Part shown: one piece after another, positions 22,964 through 31,178 of the stretch | How the letters are laid out: the number at the start of each line of letters is the position of its first letter | Numbering within the stretch: position 1 is the first letter of the stretch | NCBI GenBank assembly: GCA_011064745.1 | Contig: JAAKFJ010000005.1 | Coordinates: 1-32,411, forward strand | Direction of reading: 5' to 3' | Origin: Candidatus Anoxychlamydiales bacterium | Lineage (GTDB): Bacteria; Chlamydiota; Chlamydiia; Chlamydiales; SM23-39 | DNA length: 32,411 nucleotides | Made by a program: the position numbers and the translations under genes | Notes under the pieces: model-generated | The model's input: only the letters and a program-made list of their open reading frames with translations | The model's database searches: none | Told to the model about the DNA's origin: nothing

Positions 22964-24712
22964 TTATTTTTTAAAAAACTGTTTATCGATTTGATCTTTA
23001 CTCACTTTGATAAGTATCTTGTTGCCCAAGGGATCAAAGTAAGACATTTTATTATTAATAAATAGATTAAGTAGATTGATAGCTTCTTGAGTTGAAAAGC
23101 TTTTGTTTTTGGCAAACAAGTTTATTTTTTTAGCTAGTTTTTTTTCATATAAAGCATCGACTTTATCGCTCTTATTATATTGTTTAACATCTTCTAAAAT
23201 CACCAAAAACAGATCATTTATATCCTCTCTTACTAATATTTCATCTATGGCATCTATTACAATTTGATCTTTTCCGATTCTATGAAGATCGAATCCTAAA
23301 TCTAAAAAACTTTTTATATTTTCTTCTACAAAAGTGCTATCGCTAGGGGAAAGAGTAATATTTATAGGCACAAGAAGTTTTTGAGATTTTGATGGATTTT
23401 TTCTGTTTTTCATTTTTTCAAAAAGATCTTTTGCAAAAATAGCCGACAAATCAACTATCACCATTTTTTCATCTTCGATATCATCTATTACATTTTCTAA
23501 GTATTTAGATTCAATAAATATAAAATTATCTATCTGCAAAAATTCATCCATAATATTTTGAATGTTAAAAAACTTATCAAAAAGCATTTGTCTTTCAAAT
23601 TTTTGAAAAATATTGACTTTTTCAATTTCAATCTCTTGAGATACATTCATCTTCGTAAAATTTAGGTTGCTATCAAAAATAGCTTTTTTGGGTCTACCAT
23701 CTTTTTTTTCTAAAAAATCTTTTTCAAATGCTTGATCTATCGCTTTTTTTATAGCCTCTTTTATAAATTGATATTCTCTAAATCTTATCTCTTTTTTTTG
23801 GGGATGAACATTAACATCAATAAAAGACGTTGGTATATCAAGGCCTATTGCAAAAATAGGAAAATCATCTTCTGAAATTCTTGTGGCATAAGCTTGTTTT
23901 ATGAACTTGGCAATTAAATTGCTCACAACTACCCGATTATTGATGATCAAATATTGATTAGATCTTGTTTTCTTAGAGGCATTTGGAGAACCGATTAGTC
24001 CAAAAATTTTAATATTATTAATAGAATAATCAACAATATAAGAGGCCTTACTAAATTCTTTTGACAAAAGATTTTTAACTCTTTTTTTGAAAGCTTCTTT
24101 TTTTTCATCTAAAAAAGAAGGAGTCAAAAATTGCTCTTTGTCATCTATAACTAATTTCATCTCTATTTCTGGGTGAGACATCGCAAGGGCTGTGACAACT
24201 TTAATAATTTCAGAATTTATAGATGAATGAGTTTTTAGAAATTTACGTCTAACAGGCACATTAAAAAAAAGATGTTTTACATCAAAAGAGGTGCCTTTTG
24301 TTCTAGCAATTTCACTAATAGATACCATCTTCGCTGCGTCCATTTTTACAAAAGTTGCTACATCTTTTGTAGATGTTTTTAAATCAATCTTAGACACAGC
24401 TGCGATAGAAGCGAGAGCCTCTCCTCTAAAGCCCATCGAAGATACATTGATTAAATCTTCAAATGATTTGATTTTTGAGGTGGCATGTCTTTTAAAACAT
24501 AAAAGAGCATCATTTTTACTCATACCAGTACCGTTATCTTCAACTTTTATAAGTTCTAAACCAGCTTTTTTGATTTCTATATATATTTTTATGGCTTTGG
24601 CATCGATAGCATTTTCAATAAGCTCTTTAACAACAGAGGTTGGGCTCTCTATCACCTCACCCGCTGCTATTTTATTTATTAGATTATCTTCTAAGATTTT
24701 TATGTGGCTCAA
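22964..24712 (-). CDS. mutL: DNA mismatch repair protein MutL
   Basis: The 582-aa protein couples MutS mismatch recognition to strand removal. The N-terminal GHKL ATPase domain is complete: KELIENAIDA (29-38, catalytic Glu30), VEDNGTGM (57-64), RHATSKI (75-81) and GFRGEALASI (94-103), then the NVHPQKKEIRF transducer motif near 307-317. The C-terminal dimerisation domain is diverged. Where endonuclease-type MutL has DQHAxxE, this protein seems to have VDLSAIFAKDLFEKM, so the metal-dependent nick site is probably absent. The gene leads a mutL-pepP pair on the minus strand and is divergent from the CCA/poly(A) nucleotidyltransferase across 80 nt. mutS is not in this window. Confidence 0.96.
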   Translation of the reverse strand: MSHIKILEDNLINKIAAGEVIESPTSVVKELIENAIDAKAIKIYIEIKKAGLELIKVEDNGTGMSKNDALLCFKRHATSKIKSFEDLINVSSMGFRGEALASIAAVSKIDLKTSTKDVATFVKMDAAKMVSISEIARTKGTSFDVKHLFFNVPVRRKFLKTHSSINSEIIKVVTALAMSHPEIEMKLVIDDKEQFLTPSFLDEKKEAFKKRVKNLLSKEFSKASYIVDYSINNIKIFGLIGSPNASKKTRSNQYLIINNRVVVSNLIAKFIKQAYATRISEDDFPIFAIGLDIPTSFIDVNVHPQKKEIRFREYQFIKEAIKKAIDQAFEKDFLEKKDGRPKKAIFDSNLNFTKMNVSQEIEIEKVNIFQKFERQMLFDKFFNIQNIMDEFLQIDNFIFIESKYLENVIDDIEDEKMVIVDLSAIFAKDLFEKMKNRKNPSKSQKLLVPINITLSPSDSTFVEENIKSFLDLGFDLHRIGKDQIVIDAIDEILVREDINDLFLVILEDVKQYNKSDKVDALYEKKLAKKINLFAKNKSFSTQEAINLLNLFINNKMSYFDPLGNKILIKVSKDQIDKQFFKK

Positions 24713-24792
24713 ATCTATTAGCCTTTTTTTTGTCTTGCAAAAATTGAGTGTAACATAAAGAATTATTTCTTAAGAGAAACTTTGATTTTTTT

Positions 24793-26016
24793 ATGCAAGA
24801 AGCGCTTTATATCATTAAAACTTTAAACTCAAACGGCTACATCTCATATTTTGCAGGTGGTTGGGTTAGAGATTATTTATTAGATCATCCATCTGAGGAT
24901 ATCGATATTGCATCTAACGCTCCGCCTGAAGTTGTTGAATCTTTATTTCCCCATACTATCCCGATCGGTAAGGCTTTTGGAATAATTCTAGTTATCATAA
25001 AAAATAAACAATATGAAGTTGCTACTTTCAGACATGATATTGAATACAAAGATGGTCGAAGACCTAGCAAGATAGAATTTTCTTCCCCTGAAATAGATTC
25101 TAAAAGAAGAGATTTTACCATCAATGGCATGTTTTATGATCCAATGAGTGAAGAAATTATTGATTATGTAAACGGAAGAGAAGATTTAAGTAAAAAAATT
25201 ATTCGCTGCATCGGCAATGCTCACACTAGATTTAGGGAAGATAGACTACGTATGATCAGAGCTGTTCGAATGTCTGCTAGATTTAATTTTGAAATTGAGA
25301 AAGAGACTAAAAGAGCTATCACCACTCACGCCGAAGATCTTTTTCCATCCATTGCCATTGAAAGAATCTGGCAAGAGTTAACTAAAATGAGCCAGTATCA
25401 AGGTTTTAAAAAAGCTTTAATTATGCTTTTTGAATTTAATCTACTTCAAACCATTTTTCCAGGTCTTAAAAACTTATCTTTAGATGAAGTAAGTGATAGA
25501 CTCTCTATTATCGATGATTTTCCTCATAGATCCCCTGTTATAGTTTCTATTTTAGAGCTTTTCCCCGAGTTTGGCTTAGAGCAAAAACAAGACCTTTGTC
25601 GATATCTAAAACTCTCAAATAGACAAGTAGATTTTGTCACTTTTTTGCACAACGGTATTTACTACATCAAAAATGAAAATAAAATAGACGATCATAGTTG
25701 GGCCTACTTTTATGCTAATCATTTCTATGAGCTTGTCATAGATATCTTAGCCATTCATGTTAAAGCTGAGAAGAGAAAAGATTTTCTTCTAAAACATGAA
25801 AAAAAACAAAAAGTTTTGCAAAAATATATCGATCGAATCAAAAACAATGATCCTCTCTTAAAATCAGATCATTTAAAATTATGCAATGTTAAACCCGGCA
25901 TACTTATGGGCCAGCTTCTTAAAGAAGGTGAAAAAATATCCATCAATAAAAAGCTTACCGACCCTCATAAAATAATCGAAGAGCTTAAAAAAATGAAGTT
26001 TTGGCCTAAAAAATAG
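24793..26016 (+). CDS. CCA tRNA nucleotidyltransferase / poly(A) polymerase family
   Basis: This 407-aa class II nucleotidyltransferase adds CCA or A residues to RNA 3' ends. Motifs run in order: AGGWVRDYLL (21-30), EDIDIA with the metal-binding Asp36 and Asp38, FRHDIEYKDGRRP (79-91), KRRDFTINGMFYDP (104-117), and RFREDRLRMIRAVRMSARF (146-164). A helical body follows. The EDRLRMIRA motif and the moderate length do not separate a CCA-adding enzyme from poly(A) polymerase (pcnB). Chlamydiae carry two members of this family, so the symbol is left open. The ATG at 24793 is 80 nt from the divergent mutL start. The gene ends 181 nt before the AAA_14 ATPase, a gap filled partly by palindromic repeats. 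Confidence 0.93.
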   Translation: MQEALYIIKTLNSNGYISYFAGGWVRDYLLDHPSEDIDIASNAPPEVVESLFPHTIPIGKAFGIILVIIKNKQYEVATFRHDIEYKDGRRPSKIEFSSPEIDSKRRDFTINGMFYDPMSEEIIDYVNGREDLSKKIIRCIGNAHTRFREDRLRMIRAVRMSARFNFEIEKETKRAITTHAEDLFPSIAIERIWQELTKMSQYQGFKKALIMLFEFNLLQTIFPGLKNLSLDEVSDRLSIIDDFPHRSPVIVSILELFPEFGLEQKQDLCRYLKLSNRQVDFVTFLHNGIYYIKNENKIDDHSWAYFYANHFYELVIDILAIHVKAEKRKDFLLKHEKKQKVLQKYIDRIKNNDPLLKSDHLKLCNVKPGILMGQLLKEGEKISINKKLTDPHKIIEELKKMKFWPKK

Positions 26017-26082
26017 TTGGATAAACATCTTATAATATCCCCATTATACAAACTGCTTGAATACAATGGTTTGCGATTTTTG

Positions 26083-26176
26083 GGTACTGTTTTAGCCAAA
26101 GTTTGGCTGAAATTGGTACCAATTCTAGCCAAAATTTGGCTAAAATAGGTACCAAAAATAGCCAAAAAATGGTAAT
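26083..26176. repeat. Array of three 33-nt palindromic repeats
   Basis: Three direct units with starts 32-33 nt apart each combine GGTAC(C) (26083, 26115, 26148) and TAGCCAAA (26093, 26126, 26159). Embedded palindromes are AGCCAAA-G-TTTGGCT (26094-26108), AATTGGTACCAATT (26111-26124) and TAGCCAAA-A-TTTGGCTA (26126-26142). The third unit is decayed. The array ends 22 nt before the ATG of the AAA_14 ATPase gene and about 10 nt before its ribosome-binding site. It could be a multi-site operator, a mobile palindromic repeat or a transcript hairpin. Confidence 0.85.
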
Positions 26177-26185
26177 TTTATGAAA

Positions 26186-26191
26186 AAGGAG
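26186..26191 (+). promoter_or_regulatory. Shine-Dalgarno AAGGAG deciding the start at 26198
   Basis: AAGGAG lies 6 nt before the ATG at 26198 and inside the frame that would begin at the ATG at 26180, which has no ribosome-binding site of its own. Confidence 0.75.
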
Positions 26192-26197
26192 AAAAAC

Positions 26198-27529
26198 ATG
26201 AAAAGAAAATTAGAAAAAGAATTAATCGAATGGAAAAATAGAGATGAATATCTACCTTTACTTTTAAGAGGGGCTCGCCAGGTTGGTAAAAGCTATCTGG
26301 TTGAGTATTTTGGTAAAAATTATTTTGAAAATATCATCAAAATCGACTTTGAAAAAAGCCCAGAGTTAAGTCGATGTTTCAAAACTCGTGACCCGGTTGA
26401 AATCACAAAAGAAATAGAGGTTACTTTAGAACAAAAAATCATTCCTGGTAAGACTCTACTTTTTTTAGATGAAATCCAAGAATGTCCAAATGCATTGATA
26501 AGTTTGAGATATTTTCGTGAATTAATGGGAGATCTTCATGTTATTGCCGCGGGATCATTAATGGAATTTTTATTAAACAATGAAAAATATTCTTTTCCTG
26601 TAGGTCGAGTTGAGTTTTTATATTTACGTCCCTTTTCTTTTGAAGAATTTTTAGAGGAACTCGCTCCAATAGCTTATCAAAGACTACAGTCTATAACTTT
26701 AAAGAAACCTTTAAGCGAGGTTGAACATATTGAACTATTAAAATGGGTCAAAAAATATTTCTTTATTGGTGGCATGCCAGATGCAATAAAAAAATACAAA
26801 TCAAGTAATTCATTTTTAGAGTGTCAAAAAGTGCACAGAAGAATCCTTCATGCATACGAAAGTGATTTCGGACAATATTCTGAACATGTGCAACATAAAT
26901 TTTTACAAATGATTTTTCTAAAAACACCGGCTCTAATTGGACAAATCTTAAAATATACAAATATCGATAAAGAAACTCGATCTAGAGATTTAAAACCAGC
27001 AATTCATCTCCTTTCATCAGCAGGTCTTATTCAACAGGTTTTTGCAACTACAGCTAGTGGCATTCCTCTACATGCTCATGTTCGAGAACATCGTTTTAAA
27101 TTGCTATTTTTAGATATAGGTCTGCTTCAAACTGCTTTGCAAGTAGATGCTGGGGATTTTTTTGAAAAAGATATCATGCAAATCAATGCTGGAATGCTCG
27201 CAGAACAATTTGTTGGACAGGAGATTTTAGCAAATGATCTTCCAGATCAAAATAGATCTTTACTTTTTTGGGAAAGGGAAAAAAATGGTCATGCTGAAAT
27301 AGATTTTATCAAAACAATTGATTCTCAGATTATTCCGATTGAAGTTAAGGCTGGGGCTACCGGCACACTTAGATCTTTAAAAAGTTTTTTGAAATTAAAA
27401 AGATCTCCTTTTGGGATTAGGATTTCTGAAAATGATTTATCATTTTATGATCAAATTCTTTCGATTCCATTATATCTGACTTCTAAGATGAACTATTTGA
27501 CATTACAAGTTTTGAAAAAAAATTATTAG
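26198..27529 (+). CDS. AAA_14/DUF4143 family ATPase
   Basis: The 443-aa protein has an N-terminal P-loop domain: Walker A GARQVGKS (25-32), Walker B LLFLDEIQECP (87-97), sensor-like AAGSLMEF (117-124), and the hallmark PVGRVEFLYLRPFSFEEFL. A C-terminal DUF4143 domain ends with a PD-(D/E)xK-type pattern, EIDFIKT then IPIEVKAG. These ATPases are widespread and often spread horizontally; their role is unsettled, with suggestions ranging from toxin-antitoxin-like to nuclease-linked functions. The first in-frame ATG is at 26180, but AAGGAG at 26186-26191 points to the ATG at 26198. It is a single-gene unit with a strong ribosome-binding site and a palindromic repeat array in front, and it ends 31 nt from the convergent rsbU, which fits an acquired cassette (inference). 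Confidence 0.88.
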   Translation: MKRKLEKELIEWKNRDEYLPLLLRGARQVGKSYLVEYFGKNYFENIIKIDFEKSPELSRCFKTRDPVEITKEIEVTLEQKIIPGKTLLFLDEIQECPNALISLRYFRELMGDLHVIAAGSLMEFLLNNEKYSFPVGRVEFLYLRPFSFEEFLEELAPIAYQRLQSITLKKPLSEVEHIELLKWVKKYFFIGGMPDAIKKYKSSNSFLECQKVHRRILHAYESDFGQYSEHVQHKFLQMIFLKTPALIGQILKYTNIDKETRSRDLKPAIHLLSSAGLIQQVFATTASGIPLHAHVREHRFKLLFLDIGLLQTALQVDAGDFFEKDIMQINAGMLAEQFVGQEILANDLPDQNRSLLFWEREKNGHAEIDFIKTIDSQIIPIEVKAGATGTLRSLKSFLKLKRSPFGIRISENDLSFYDQILSIPLYLTSKMNYLTLQVLKKNY

Positions 27530-27560
27530 CTTCATTAAAAAAAAGAAATTTTTTCTAATT

Positions 27561-29315
27561 TCATCTGATTTTAAAGACTAAAGCTGTCATATCATCATAC
27601 TGAAAAGTATCTTTTGAATATGTCTCAAGTCTACGAAATAGCTTTTCTATAATTTCATAAGCCGCTAGCTTGTCAGTATCTTTAATAAAATTGATTAGAT
27701 TTTCTTTACCAAAAAATCGATTCTTTATATCAATAGCATCGATTATTCCATCGGTATATAAAAAGATGAGATCTCCTTTTTCTAAAGTCACTTCATTGAC
27801 ATAGATATCCTTGAGATCTTTGACCCCTAAAGCTATCCCTTTAGTTGTAAGCTCAGTGATAGTTGAATATTTTTTTCTCAATATGGCACTTTGATGGCCA
27901 GCATTTGAGTATTTTAAAATTCTTGATTTGGGATCATACATCCCAAAAAATGCTGTTGCAAACATCGAAAGATTTTGCGTGTCTTTTAAAAAGACTTGAT
28001 TAGTCTTGAAAATAATTTTTTCGAGCGAATTGAGCTCAAAGGCAAAAGATCTAATAATGCTTCTTAAATTTAGAGCATATAGACAAGCTAAAATACCTTT
28101 GGTGGCAATATCAGCTATTACAAAAAATACTTGTCCATTTTTTTCAAAAAAGTCATAAAAATCTCCACCTACTTCTTTGGCAAATAAATTGCCAAAAGCA
28201 ATATCAAGACCTTTAACATCCAAAGGTTGTTGAGGCAAAAGACTCATTTGTATCTCTTCACCTATTTTTAGCTCTTCTAAATATTTTTGTTTTTCGATCT
28301 TTTCTTTTTCAACTTCTTTTTGTTTTAAGAGTAAAGAGTCGATAGTTTCATTAAAAAAATAACCAATATGGTTAATCTCAAATCCATATTTTTGTTTTTT
28401 ATATCTTCTATCTAACTTACCTTCTTTGACTTTTTGCATAGTTTTTAAAAGTTTTCCAATCGGTTTGGTCATAAGAACAATAAAGATTAAAGATAGGAGC
28501 AATAAAAGAATAAAAATAATCGACAAGATATAGAGGTGTTTAAAAATAAAGCTATTTATATGAAAATTTTTGACATCTTTTTCATCTAAGCTAAGAGCAA
28601 CCTTTAGGTTAGAATTTTTTAAATCCTTTTTAACAAGGATTTGTTTTGAAGCAGAACTCTTAGTAGTATTTTTTAAACTTTTCTTGTCTTTTGAAGTGAT
28701 ATTGGAAAGGATTGTGTTGCCATTATCAACAATAGCCATACTCACATTAGCGAAGTATTTATCTTTTGGAAAATCTATCAATAAATCGTTTTTCAAAAAC
28801 GCTACTACTAAAGCTGCAACAGGTTTATCATTTAGCATGACTCTTTTTGATAGATAGATACAATCAGAGCAATTTAAAAGAGCAGTTAAAAAAAGAGTTT
28901 TTTTAGCATTTAATATCCCTTTCAGAGCATTTAGATTTGTTATTTTTAGATCTTTTGATGAATTGTTAACTCTAAAATTGTCTTGATCTTCTAAAGAGAA
29001 ATAAAAAAGGCCTTCTAAATCAAACTCTTTTGATCTTTTTTTCAATAGATTATCAAAATTTAGATTTTTATTTTTCATCTCATCGAAAATGGATGTTAAG
29101 ATTTGATCTTTGAAGCTCAAGTTATCTTCAATATTTTTCTCTATTTGAGTTGCTATAACCGATAGAGTTAGATAAATATCTTCCCGTGTTTGTTTATATT
29201 CAGTTTTATATAAAAAAATTGTATAAATAAATAAAGGCAAAACAACTAAAATTAGCAAAATAAAAAAAATTCGAGATGCTAAAAAACTTTTTGCTTTAAT
29301 GTGAGATGATTTCAT
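27561..29315 (-). CDS. rsbU: RsbU-type PP2C phosphatase with sensor and HAMP domains
   Basis: The 584-aa inner-membrane protein has TM1 at about 13-35, a periplasmic sensor domain (about 36-255), TM2 at about 259-282, a HAMP linker (about 283-335), a coiled coil, and a PP2C/SpoIIE serine phosphatase domain from about 355. Catalytic features are GGDFYDFF (383-390), IADIATKG (400-407, where SGKG is more usual), NAGH (471-474), FLYTDG (518-523) and YDDMTALVFK. By analogy with Chlamydia RsbU, it should dephosphorylate an anti-anti-sigma factor (RsbV) in a partner-switching pathway. The sensor likely binds a metabolite, but the ligand is not readable. Two cysteines (NCSDC) sit in the sensor. Its start is only 18 nt from the divergent methyltransferase start, so regulatory sites must overlap coding DNA. 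In Chlamydia it adjoins eno; here three genes lie between. Confidence 0.92.
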   Translation of the reverse strand: MKSSHIKAKSFLASRIFFILLILVVLPLFIYTIFLYKTEYKQTREDIYLTLSVIATQIEKNIEDNLSFKDQILTSIFDEMKNKNLNFDNLLKKRSKEFDLEGLFYFSLEDQDNFRVNNSSKDLKITNLNALKGILNAKKTLFLTALLNCSDCIYLSKRVMLNDKPVAALVVAFLKNDLLIDFPKDKYFANVSMAIVDNGNTILSNITSKDKKSLKNTTKSSASKQILVKKDLKNSNLKVALSLDEKDVKNFHINSFIFKHLYILSIIFILLLLLSLIFIVLMTKPIGKLLKTMQKVKEGKLDRRYKKQKYGFEINHIGYFFNETIDSLLLKQKEVEKEKIEKQKYLEELKIGEEIQMSLLPQQPLDVKGLDIAFGNLFAKEVGGDFYDFFEKNGQVFFVIADIATKGILACLYALNLRSIIRSFAFELNSLEKIIFKTNQVFLKDTQNLSMFATAFFGMYDPKSRILKYSNAGHQSAILRKKYSTITELTTKGIALGVKDLKDIYVNEVTLEKGDLIFLYTDGIIDAIDIKNRFFGKENLINFIKDTDKLAAYEIIEKLFRRLETYSKDTFQYDDMTALVFKIR

Positions 29316-29333
29316 AACTATAAAAGGAGTTTT

Positions 29334-30065
29334 ATGTCAATTAGTCCCTCCAATCCTCATATAAAACGAATCGTAAAAATAAGAAAAGAAAAAAAAGCTC
29401 GCCTAAAAGAAAAAAAAGTCTTAATTGTTGGAACTAAAGCTCTCTCTGACATCAAAAAAGCCGGTCATCGCATCAATACTTTAATTACTACCAAAAAAAT
29501 TGGCGGTAAAAAATATAAACCTAAAAAGACCCTGCTTGTTTCTAAAAAGGTCATGGGAAAAATAACGAATGTAAAATCTCCTGAAGATGTTGCCGCTTTG
29601 GTTGATCTTCCTGAAAAAGAATTAACCAGCAAAGATTATGTCTTAATTTTAGATAATATTTCTGATCCAGGCAATTTAGGTACAATTATTAGAAGCGCTA
29701 ACGCTTTTAAATTTGATATGATAATAATATCTGAAAATTCAACTGATCCATATGGAGAAAAAGCACTCAGAGCTGCAAAAGGGGCTACTTTTTTTATTCC
29801 AATTAGAACCATGAGTGAAAATAAAATATTTTTATTTATTCAAAAAAACAAATTAACTACTTATTTAGCGGATGTAGAAGGTGTGAGCTTAAACACAATG
29901 ACTTTTAAAAAACCCTTGGGCTTAATAATGTCTAATGAAGCTAAAGGACCGTCTGAGTGGACAAAAAAAATATCCAAACGTTTTACAATTCCAATAAAAA
30001 AAGATATCGATTCTTTAAATGTTGCAATCGCGGCAAGCATCTGTATGTATGAGATGAGAAAATAG
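29334..30065 (+). CDS. TrmH/SpoU family RNA 2'-O-methyltransferase
   Basis: The 243-aa SPOUT enzyme has the three knot motifs: LDNISDPGNLGTIIRSANAF (motif 1), LGLIMSNEAKGPS (motif 2) and IPIKKDIDSLNVAIAASICMYEM (motif 3, here quoted in part; Ser, Leu, Asn and the Ala run are key). The N-terminal substrate-binding region is short and very basic (KRIVKIRKEKKARLKEKK). It should transfer a methyl group from S-adenosylmethionine to a ribose in tRNA or 23S rRNA; the exact target is not readable. A strong AAAGGAG at 29323-29329 fixes the ATG. rsgA starts directly after its stop (no gap) and eno follows with overlap, giving a three-gene operon. Confidence 0.93.
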   Translation: MSISPSNPHIKRIVKIRKEKKARLKEKKVLIVGTKALSDIKKAGHRINTLITTKKIGGKKYKPKKTLLVSKKVMGKITNVKSPEDVAALVDLPEKELTSKDYVLILDNISDPGNLGTIIRSANAFKFDMIIISENSTDPYGEKALRAAKGATFFIPIRTMSENKIFLFIQKNKLTTYLADVEGVSLNTMTFKKPLGLIMSNEAKGPSEWTKKISKRFTIPIKKDIDSLNVAIAASICMYEMRK

Positions 30066-31178
30066 ATGTCTAAAAATAAAATTAGTAGTTCTAAATTTGA
30101 TAAATATCTTCAAGAGGAAGAATTTTTTTTAAAAGACAAAAAAAAATACAGAAAACAGAGAAAACAAAAAAGCAAATTAGATCGATCAAAATACAAAAAA
30201 ACAGATCTCCAAAAACAAAAAAAAGTCTTACCTAAAACAAATCATTTCAAAAAGGGTTTAGTTCTATCAATCTTTGGCGAAGAGATAAATGTTAGGTTTA
30301 ACAAAAAACATTTTAGGTGCTCTCTTAGAGGTCTTTTAAAAAAAGAAAAAACTAAAAACAAAAATATCCTAGCTGTTGGCGACAGAGTTTTTATCACAAT
30401 AAAAAATGATCAAGGGGTTATTGAAGATATAGAACCAAGAGTTTCAATTCTTTCAAGAACTGATGAGAAAAGAAAAAAACAAAGCATTATTGCTGTTAAC
30501 ATCGATCAAGTTTTAATAACATCCTCTATTGATCAACCCAGATTTAAACCTTTTTTAATCGATCGCTATATCATAGCGACTCATAAAGGGAATATGCATC
30601 CGATAATACTCATCAATAAAATCGATTTACTCAAAAAATTGAAACTTAAAGAAAAACAAAAATTTCAAAATTTTATAAAAATATATAAAAAACTTGGGTA
30701 TAAAATCTTAGCTCTGAGCTTTAAAGAAAAAGTGGGTTTAAATAGTCTCTTAAAGGTTATGAAAAACAAAACCTCTGTCTTCTCTGGTCAATCAGGCACA
30801 GGTAAATCATCTTTAATAAATGCTGTTTTACATACCAAATTAAAAACAGGTTCTTTGATTAAAAAAACCTATAAAGGCGCCCATATCACTACCAAATCTG
30901 AGCTTGTTGAAATAAAAACCGGTGGTTTTTGTATCGATACTCCAGGAATCAAAAGTTTTGGGATTTGGGATTTGAAAATAGAAGATATAAAAGATTATTT
31001 TTTTGAATTTAAAAAATTTAAAAATTGCAAATATGAAAACTGTCTTCATTTAGAAGAACCAAATTGCAAAATAAAAGAAGCGTTAGACAAAAAAAAGATC
31101 TCTTCCTTGCGTTTTGATTCTTATCGTAGTTTAATTAAAGAAGCAATAGACAAAAAAAGGACATCCAATTATGAGTAA
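30066..31178 (+). CDS. rsgA: Ribosome small-subunit GTPase RsgA (YjeQ)
   Basis: The 370-aa circularly permuted GTPase assists late 30S maturation. A very basic N-terminal extension (1-60, rich in Lys) precedes an OB-fold ([10 protein letters not shown] at about 105-114). The permuted G motifs run G4 NKID (184-187), then G1 [12 protein letters not shown] (239-250), G2 KGAHITTKS and G3 DTPG (291-294). A C-terminal zinc site has Cys321, Cys326, His328 and Cys334. Every expected motif is present. The start follows the methyltransferase stop without a gap, and its last 8 nt overlap the eno start, so translation of all three is probably coupled. The long basic extension may help ribosome binding (inference). 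Confidence 0.97.
   Translation: MSKNKISSSKFDKYLQEEEFFLKDKKKYRKQRKQKSKLDRSKYKKTDLQKQKKVLPKTNHFKKGLVLSIFGEEINVRFNKKHFRCSLRGLLKKEKTKNKNILAVGDRVFITIKNDQGVIEDIEPRVSILSRTDEKRKKQSIIAVNIDQVLITSSIDQPRFKPFLIDRYIIATHKGNMHPIILINKIDLLKKLKLKEKQKFQNFIKIYKKLGYKILALSFKEKVGLNSLLKVMKNKTSVFSGQSGTGKSSLINAVLHTKLKTGSLIKKTYKGAHITTKSELVEIKTGGFCIDTPGIKSFGIWDLKIEDIKDYFFEFKKFKNCKYENCLHLEEPNCKIKEALDKKKISSLRFDSYRSLIKEAIDKKRTSNYE

Noticed and set aside
25965-26165. 66-codon minus-strand frame across the palindromic repeats
   Set aside because: Its repeated peptide follows from the 33-nt palindromic units, the plus strand reads a similar one, and there is no ribosome-binding site.
27530-27560. Possible bidirectional terminator between the AAA_14 ATPase and rsbU
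   Set aside because: The A-run and T-run do not form a perfect stem; no convincing hairpin with G/C pairs was found here or at other convergent ends.
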